Shown piece after piece: positions 1-64,000 of a stretch of 64,000 bases of DNA. This stretch comes from Meghimatium bilineatum. Lineage: Eukaryota; Mollusca; Gastropoda; Stylommatophora; Philomycidae. A model generated the notes under the pieces. That model ran no database searches and was not told the origin of the DNA. It was given only the letters and a program-made list of their open reading frames with translations. The position numbers were made by a program, and so were the translations under genes. The stretch covers positions 31,622,009 through 31,686,008 of the forward strand of contig CM067316.1 of NCBI GenBank assembly GCA_034231615.1, in the 5' to 3' direction. Each line of letters begins with the position of its first letter. Within the stretch, counting starts at the first letter, position 1.

Positions 1-1400
1 GAAATTACTACCCAAATTTTTGTGCCTGGACATGGTTTCAAACCTGATACTCTGTAACCCAATGATAACAATCAAGCTCACTATTAACTAGGCTACCATG
101 CTCCTCAGAAGCTTCCTTATAGACGTCAGTTAAAATGGTTGCTGCCATTTTTTCCTGTGTGGAATTTCTCTTCTTCTTTAATGACATTCGTGTAGAGTGA
201 ATTCTTTGTTTCTTAATTTTAGAGTTTTTGTAAGGTTCCATAGTTTGTTTGTCATGTTTATGCTGCTTATCTTTTTATGCCAGCTCTTTTAAATCTCTGT
301 TCTTTTTTGCTCACTAAACATGTGTTGTATTTCAATGTGTTTTCTACTGTAGGATTTTGCTCCATTGCATACCTTGCGTCATTTAGCCCAATATGCAATT
401 TTTCTAGGTTCTCACTCCAATAAGGCTTGTATTCTCTTCGTCTGCCCCTTGGGATTGCCTTCTGTGCTCTTTATTTATTTGTGAGATGCTGTGGTTTATG
501 TTGTTAGCGAGAGTAGTTTTCTGGCAGAACTGGTCTGTTTGTTCTCTGAAGAGGGCCCAGTTATCTTTTTTTTTTTGAAGTTCCAGCTTACGGACATGCT
601 ATGTTGTCTGTACTTCCTGTCTTGGAGATCTGCAGAATGATTGGTACATGGTCACTTCTCCCAGTTTACTTGCTACTGTTCTGGTAATGTGTATATCTAT
701 GTTATCTGTTGCCTTGGGAAGATCTGGTGAGCTAGTTTTTTTCCCAGGCTCTGGAATCGAAAGTTGGTGTATCATCTGGCTGGTATGAGAATTAGTTTGT
801 TTTACATCATCCAGTCTTTCATCTCTTCACCTCTGTGATTTGTAGCCCCTGCTTGGTGAGTGGCCATTAAAGTCACCCATTGTTAGCTGTCTCTATTCCT
901 CTATTTTTAGTTTACATACCGGTAGTTATATTTTTCTAGCAGGAGAGCTGTAGCAATTTATAATTGATGTTTCTCCACCAGGCAGAAACAATTTCACTGT
1001 TACATGTTCAAGTTCTCCTTCTTGTGATCTGTTTACTTCTACTGCAAGTGTTGATGTTTTTACAATTGTCAGTATTCCTCCTTTGACTCTTTTGGTTGGT
1101 CTTGGCGGAAGGACTCGTAACCCAGAATGAAGAATCTCTGTGTGTCCTTTAGGTGAGTGTCTTGTATACATATTTAGTCAGTCTGGTTTTTCCTCAGGAA
1201 TACTTGTAGCTTAGGCTTTTGGTTTCACACTCATTCCGCTTTCCACTGAGCAACTCTGAGGTATTTGGTTTGGTCAGTAGCACTACTCTACTTTCCCCTA
1301 CCTCTTTGTTAGCAGAGGCACCAGTCACTTGGGTGGGCCCTTTCGAGACAAGAGACCTGGGTCAGTGCATCCCAGCTTTAGCTGATGTCAGCGAAGGGTA
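1..1400 (-). mobile_element. LINE-A fragment: endonuclease and linker to RT
   Basis: Read on the minus strand, this gives parts of an APE-type endonuclease. ILTIVKTSTLAVEV and LFLPGGETSIINCYS are followed by GDFNGHSPS (catalytic D-N) and a SDHVP-like motif near 650. It then continues into the basic linker (NWALFREQTDQFCQK) that precedes the reverse transcriptase. Several stops and frameshifts break it. The end of the upstream ORF is probably present at 1220-1400. The RT would lie before position 1. RNase H-bearing I/Jockey-like class, inferred from other copies in the window. Confidence 0.8.
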
Positions 1401-1429
1401 ATGACGGTTGATTGTTACATGTCCGCTTT

Positions 1430-3115
1430 TCACACATTCAAAGAGATTACAAATGTGGATGAATTGTGCCAGGAGATCACACATTGAAATCACACAAAGT
1501 CACTAAAATTGTTCTGGCGCTTACACAAATTCATGAATGGTCTGATAAGACGCACAGCTATTGCCTATTTCCAGAGTGCTGATACGGCCTGGCAGAAGAC
1601 GGATGAGACAAAAGGTGCAGCTTTGCTGGCATACTACACTGCACAAATTGGTCAGAGAAATGTGGAGAAAAAGATTACAGGCACATGGAAGAACTTGAAC
1701 ATGGGAAAACATGATAATCACAGATGAAGAAATTAGAAAGGTGCTGAAATGTACAAAAAACACAGCACCTGGACCAGATGGCATTAGATACGATGACATT
1801 AGTTGGAGAACGGATGAGATGTTGGGAGAGTTGGTGAACATGTTCAATAATAGCCTTTTAAGGGGCACAATAAAAGAAGACTGGTTGCACAGCTATTTAG
1901 TTCCACTACTCAAACCTGGCAAGGATCACACCAGGATACATGGGTAGAGAATAATAACAATGCAGAATACGATAGGCAAGGTTTTGGAAAAAAATTGTAG
2001 CGTGGAGGGTATTATGTCATCTTGAGAGAAATAAGTGTTTACCAGCATTGTTAGGAGGACATCGCCCAGGAAAGAAGGCATGTCAGAATGCAGCCATTTT
2101 TGCGCAGGATGTTTTTGAGGGGTTCGATTTGCGCATGGAGACATGTATGGTCGCAATAGATCTTGAGGATGCTTACAATAGGGTGTCCTTGGTTATCTTG
2201 ATGGACCAACTGTTAAATCTTGCAGTAAATCCTTTTGTCATGCGGTGGGTTAGTGCGGCCCTGATGCACAGAATAATAGTTCTTAAGTGTGATAACTGTG
2301 TATTGACACAAATGGTTATTAGCCCTGGTCTGCCACAGGGATTGCCTCTGTCTCCTGTGCTTTTCAATGTATACACAGTACAGATCACTAGCAATCAAAT
2401 CACAGGTTCTGGCAGAACGATGTCGTATGTCGATGACATCCTGGTGTATAGGCAGTGCAAAAATCGAGAAGAGTGCATCGTGGAACTACAGAAGGAGCTG
2501 GACAGACTGACAGTCACATGGTAAAGACACACATGCCATATGTTTTGCTGTCCAGGAAAAATTTAGAAAGAACCAGCACAATGAGATATCTGGGTGTGTT
2601 TTTTCACAGAAGTCTGTGTTTCAGAGAACATGTTGACCACGTTATCATAAGGGCATGCAAAAGCTTAGCAGCAATGAAGGTTATAGCTGCTGCGCAGTGT
2701 GAGCAGATGTTGTTATTTCTTTTATACTAGGGTTTGGTGGTGGCTGTGGTGGAATATGCACTGGCAATTCTGACTCTCAGCCAAACTCAGATCGAAAGAC
2801 TGGATAGAATCCAGAATGCAGCAATGCATATCATACTTGGGTGCACAAGAGACACATTGACAAAAGCTATGCGGTACCTATTTGACTGTCCAACAGCAGA
2901 GCACAGATTACAGTATTACCGTGCATGGGCATACCTTCAAATATATGCAGATAAGGAACACCCGTTGTATTCTGAAATACAGAAAGTTAAAGGCAACAGA
3001 CTTAAGAGAGGGAATTTGTGGATGGGATGTGCTGAGGGTGTCACACAACACACGGGAAGTGGTCACTGCGATGATGCCCCAGCACATCCCATTTTCTGAT
3101 AGCCACAGAAGCCGA
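1430..3115 (+). mobile_element. LINE-B fragment: reverse transcriptase
   Basis: This is a plus-strand RT broken by a few frameshifts. Motifs in order are NTAPGPDGIRYDDI (1756-1797), MVAIDLEDAYNRVS (2147-2188), GLPQGLPLSPVLFNVY (2330-2377) and the catalytic MSYVDDILVY (2420-2449). The thumb follows (MRYLGVFFHRSLCF, LDRIQNAAMHIILG). The RNase H and C-terminal zinc-like domain seen in other LINE-B copies are missing, so the 3' end is lost near 3115. The DD pair of the active site is intact but the element is dead. Confidence 0.88.
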
Positions 3116-3224
3116 TGACACCAATGCCATGTCGATAGCATTATCATCATCACCATCCCTGCTTATAATTTCTGTTATACGACCATCATTAATGCACAAC
3201 AGGTTCGTGTCAGTCATATCAGCT

Positions 3225-3340
3225 GCAGGGTCACCTTGACTGTGGGGTAAGACAACCAATTTAAACTATCCTTAGTCACCTCTTGTGATGTGCAATGTAG
3301 GTAGGTATCTGTCACTATTCTTTTAGGCCTGGCAGCTTAC
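3225..3340 (-). repeat. SINE-A 5' part, fragment
   Basis: The segment has the cttagtcacctcttgtgatg block followed by a short run ending tttaggcctggcag. The same block occurs at 22850-22930 and 61450-61515 at the 5' end of longer SINE-A copies. Only this part is present here. Intron sequence at 3121-3225 carries short CAT/ATC repeats and nothing else recognised. Confidence 0.55.
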
Positions 3341-3391
3341 ATGCGATTAATTGTAATATTTTGTTTTACAAAACTATTTTAACTTACTCAG

Positions 3392-60945
<57,554 letters not shown>

Positions 60946-61089
60946 GTTTGCATGTGGTTTCTTTTTAAACAGATTTCTGATAGCTAATAGAAATAACACC
61001 TTTTGTACTCTGCAAATTTAGAAATAATTGTTATATCTTTTTAAAACTATGTATTAGTTCACTCCTGTCTTTCTTATATTTTTGTGCAG

Positions 61090-61143
61090 ACTGCCATTTT
61101 AAACACTGAGATTATATATCCTGAGCTTGCTTTTGTTCCTCTG
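61090..61143 (+). CDS. Candidate extra POLR1A exon (54 nt), unproven
   Basis: A strong acceptor (pyrimidine-rich tract ending tttgtgcag) is followed by an in-phase open stretch encoding TAILNTEIIYPELAFVPL up to a weak donor gttaag. It would keep phase 0 after exon 21. I see no clear similarity to known RPA1 sequence, although the family varies greatly here. It could equally be chance intron sequence. Confidence 0.25.
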
Positions 61144-61304
61144 GTTAAGTGGAATGGGGCTATATTACTTCTTGTCTATAAAGTCATTGTGCACTGACAT
61201 CACATAGATCCATTTTAAATACATATGATGTAGTGTTACTACCAATGTAAATGAGTGCACAGTGACTTTGTAGACACCCAGTAATTGTGACAACTGATGA
61301 TATT

Positions 61305-61530
61305 TTTCTGCATTCATTTTGAAACTCCTACAAATTAGAAAAATGTAGTTCAGAGAATACATATTTTAGCCTGATACATCAGACTTCAGCATGGCCTATG
61401 GGTCACTTTGACCATCTGTGGGGTGGGATTTATAGTCATCTCCATTCCCCCAAGCCTCCTTAGTCACTTCTTACAATGTGCATGGCAGGTATCAATGTGT
61501 ACTTTGCTTGTCTTTCGAGCCCCTGCAAGA
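61305..61530 (-). repeat. SINE-A copy with 5' block, internal deletion
   Basis: Minus copy: ctgcattcattttgaaactc, gtagttcagagaa, ctgatacatcagacttcagc, gggtcactttgacc, ccttagtcacttcttacaat, gcatggcaggtat. Like the copy at 22.7 kb it has the 5' block, but lacks the piece with the ggcgacacaacg core. Confidence 0.7.
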
Positions 61531-61585
61531 CACTGTAATGATGATGTTCATGTTTGTGAGACTGTTTGAAGATGACATATTGCAG

Positions 61586-61668
61586 CTAGCCACTAATAAG
61601 TTCCAAAATTGGATGTGTTAAACCCAATAATGAGCTATATTTATGACCCAAGTTAGTGAACTGTGATA
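61586..61668 (+). repeat. Direct repeat, left copy
   Basis: About 80 bp (gcagctagccactaataag ... gagctatatttatgaccc) recurs at 62870-62948 with a few differences. The two copies flank the RT fragment at 61.9-62.86 kb. Confidence 0.75.
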
Positions 61669-61889
61669 ACGATTTTCATGTTTGTGAGGCTGAAGTTGAG
61701 GAACCTGTCTGGAATGTGTGACCACCTATTTATTTTCATTGGCTATGTTTATCATTTATTAATTTAAATAAATTTTGATGTTCCTCCTTCACAAGGGAAG
61801 ATGAACATGGCATGACAAATAATAAAGGTGATTAACAAGCAGAAAAAAACAAAACATCTTGTGATTGTCTAATTTGGCCTGTGAGTTCA

Positions 61890-62860
61890 TATACGCCCAG
61901 TGAGTCCGACTCATGCCAGAAAAGTTCCATTGCAGTGCATACAGGGCTGCAGAAGGCTCGGGGTAGGAGAGCCTACGGATGTGTCCTTCCGTCGCCTACA
62001 AACCGCTATCCTGCATGTCTTTCAGACTGGTAGCGTTTAGTGCACAATCGTCGGCGAACAAGAGGTCACAAACAATGTTTGTCTTAGTTTTGGTCTTGGC
62101 CTTCAATCTACTAAGACTGAATAGCTCTCCATCAGCTCAATAGTGATAGCAAATTCCTGCATTTTATTCCAGAAGGCATCATTAAACATGACCGAGAACA
62201 TCATGCTGAAGAGTGTCGGAGTCACGATGCAATCTTGTTTGAAATAGTTACTGGAAATGGGTTTGAGTGCATACCGTCATCTTGCACACAGGCTGTCATA
62301 CCATCATAGAATTGACAAACCATGCTGGTGAATTTTTCGGGACATCCAAATTTGGCCATGATCTTCCATAGTCCTTCGTGATTTAAAGTGGTGAATACCT
62401 TAGTTAGGTCAACAAATGTGGTGTATAGACCAATGTTCTGTTCACGACACCTTTCCTATAGTTGTCTGGCAGTGAAAATCATATCAACAGTACCTCTGCC
62501 CTGTCGGAAGCCACATTGGCTCTCTGGGAACCTGTCTCAAGATGGACATGCAGTCTGTTTAATAGGACACTAGCCAGAATCTTGCCTGCTGTAGAGAGCA
62601 GGAATATGCTATGGTGGTTGTTGCAAACTTTGCGATTTCCTTTTCTCTTGTATAGATATATGATGGAAGCATCCTTAAAGTCTTGCGGTATGGCTTCCAG
62701 GTTTCATATTGTCTGGAAGAGCTCTTTGAGTCATAACAGGGTCACTGACAGCATAAACTTCGGCTGGAATTGAGTCTGGACCTGGTGCTATTGCTACAGA
62801 CAAATTTGAGATTAAATAAAATTTACACTCTAAGAAGCAGGTCACACGTTCCAGAACCTT
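61890..62860 (-). mobile_element. LINE-C-like RT fragment
   Basis: On the minus strand: IAPGPDSIPAEVYAVSDPVM (62810-62750), KDASIIYLYKRKGNRK, a LLSTAGKILASVLLNRL-like segment (62590-62550), decayed VDLTKVFTT, and near 62060 [11 protein letters not shown] with the catalytic DD. Frameshifts and stops are frequent. Confidence 0.82.
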
Positions 62861-62869
62861 AGTTGATAT

Positions 62870-62948
62870 ACAGCTAGTCACTTATAAGCTCAAAAGTTGG
62901 ATGTTTTAAACCCAAGAATGAGCTATATTTATGACCCAAGTTAGTGAT
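62870..62948 (+). repeat. Direct repeat, right copy
   Basis: Right partner of 61586-61668, containing gagctatatttatgacccaa. The position just beyond the RT fragment suggests either a duplication or the two ends of an unidentified element. Confidence 0.75.
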
Positions 62949-63129
62949 TATTGTTGTTTCATTTTCCATGTTCTAATCCATACATTAATGTAGAATAGAT
63001 GTAGCATTTTATAATTCTCATTTTTAGTTTGTGATTTGTTCTGATGTTGAGAGTTTCCTTATGTCATTGAAAGTGTTTTTAGCTATTCCTATTCTCCTTT
63101 TAACTTTTCATATCTATGTGGTAAGCTAG

Positions 63130-63320
63130 TTGATAATGAGCTTGCTTACTATAACCTGGTTACAACATGCCAGGCTCAAAACCACAGCTAGACAACAAAA
63201 AATAATAATCCGAGTCATGATTTCTCGCCTGACACAACCGCTCCTCAAGTAGACCCATCTGTATAATGGGTATCTGAAGCATAAGTTAAGGTAAACACAG
63301 CAAGGATTGGAAATGACCAT
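63130..63320 (+). repeat. SINE-D copy, possibly tRNA-related
   Basis: It contains gttgataatgagcttgctta and ggctcaaaacc near the start, then cgcctgacacaaccgctcct and gtatctgaagcataagttaa. The second half matches 40230-40325 inversely. Confidence 0.5.
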
Positions 63321-63429
63321 CCCAGCAAATAGTTACTAGCTGCTGCACCTTTGTACATTCAAGAGTTATCTTCTTCCCTGACTTCCCTTGTTGGTGCCAT
63401 GGGACCTACCTTTACTTTTTAATTTCTAC

Positions 63430-63735
63430 CATAATTTTTGAGTCCTAAGATATTTGTAATGGTCGTATATTTTTATGTTTAGCATTTGTTCCTCTTTCAT
63501 TTTGCTTATCATTGTTTTTGTTTTCTGTATGTTAATATCGAGTTCATAATTTCCCAAATGTCATTGTCTTACTCTTCTTTTTTATTTCAATGTATGGCTA
63601 GCAGCTATTCTCGTATCTTGTTTCCAGTATATATTTCTGATCAGTCTGATGTGTATTCCATCAAGGGTTTTTCTTGAATGTATTCAATTAATTTTTCATT
63701 TTGGACGATCAAAGGTCTTACTGTAGTCTATTTAT
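63430..63735 (-). mobile_element. RT fragment, LINE-C-like
   Basis: The minus strand reads KTFDRPKMKN and LETRYENSC-like pieces, consistent with a decayed AFD motif followed by the palm. Short and uncertain. Confidence 0.4.
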
Positions 63736-64000
63736 CTATTAGGTATGTTGATTATCATCTACGCACACCGGACACGTCCATAGGTGCTCCGATCTCCGCT
63801 TCAGTAAATCTCTCAGGGTATAACGGCTGATGGTTCCGGTTTTATGTTGGTTCACTACTCTTTTTGAAACCTTTTTTGTTAAGGGTTCTCTTCGGGCCAT
63901 GCCCATCCTCACTCCCAATTCTTGCATTCTTGATATTGACCCATGCTTATTCATCTCAAAATCCTCTGATTGTGAGGACTCACGAAGAACAGTGAGTATG
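63735..64000 (-). mobile_element. LINE-B C-terminal domain, runs off window
   Basis: A 71-codon open frame on the minus strand (63954-63739): ISRMQELGVRMGMARREPL, VVNQHKTGTISRYTLRDLL and [16 protein letters not shown]. This is the best copy of the LINE-B terminal domain. The 3' tail continues as acctaatagataaatag. Confidence 0.85.

Overview
The window is animal genomic DNA and holds one recognisable host gene on the + strand: POLR1A, the largest subunit of RNA polymerase I. I can follow 21 consecutive coding exons from 3392 to 60945. Every intron is GT-AG and all junction phases are consistent. Together they give about 1,041 codons with no frameshift or stop. The run starts inside the N-terminal zinc region and ends after the bridge-helix region, so roughly the first 60 residues lie upstream of the window. 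The C-terminal third (trigger loop, jaw, acidic linker) lies downstream. Coding sequence is only 3.1 kb of a 57.6-kb span.

The rest is AT-rich intron packed with decayed mobile elements. Their mix suggests an invertebrate, possibly a lophotrochozoan such as a mollusc: RNase H-bearing and RNase H-lacking non-LTR retrotransposons, Penelope-like elements with a GIY-YIG domain, tRNA-derived SINEs and piggyBac-type elements. The species cannot be named from sequence alone. I use working names. LINE-A and LINE-B have an RT plus RNase H (I/Jockey-like). LINE-C groups fragments with an RT but no RNase H (L1/RTE-like). SINE-A to SINE-F are short interspersed families. PB marks TTAA-flanked piggyBac-type elements.

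Layout. 1-3390: LINE-A endonuclease (-) and LINE-B RT (+). 3.4-13.2 kb: exons 1-5 (zinc and clamp region), with LINE 3' ends, SINE-A and a complete PB MITE. 13.2-23.7 kb: exons 6-8, with a Penelope fragment, a piggyBac transposase relic, a second complete PB MITE inserted in a LINE-A copy, and a LINE-B split by a SINE. 24-32.5 kb: exons 9-11 (active site), three LINE families, a foldback palindrome and a nested LINE/PB/SINE block. 32.9-43.5 kb: exons 12-16, a second Penelope fragment, a long (TA)n tract, tRNA-derived SINEs and a GC-rich tandem repeat. 43.8-53.5 kb: exons 17-19 and the best-preserved LINE-A. 53.9-64 kb: exons 20-21, an 18S rRNA fragment and more LINE pieces.

No complete functional transposon, tRNA gene, CRISPR array or second host gene was seen. 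The most interesting structures are a TTAA insertion with its empty site present elsewhere in the window, the shared 3' tails that pair SINEs with LINEs, a LINE-B tract inside a LINE-C reverse transcriptase, a 220-bp foldback, and a piece of 18S rDNA inside an intron of the polymerase that transcribes rDNA.
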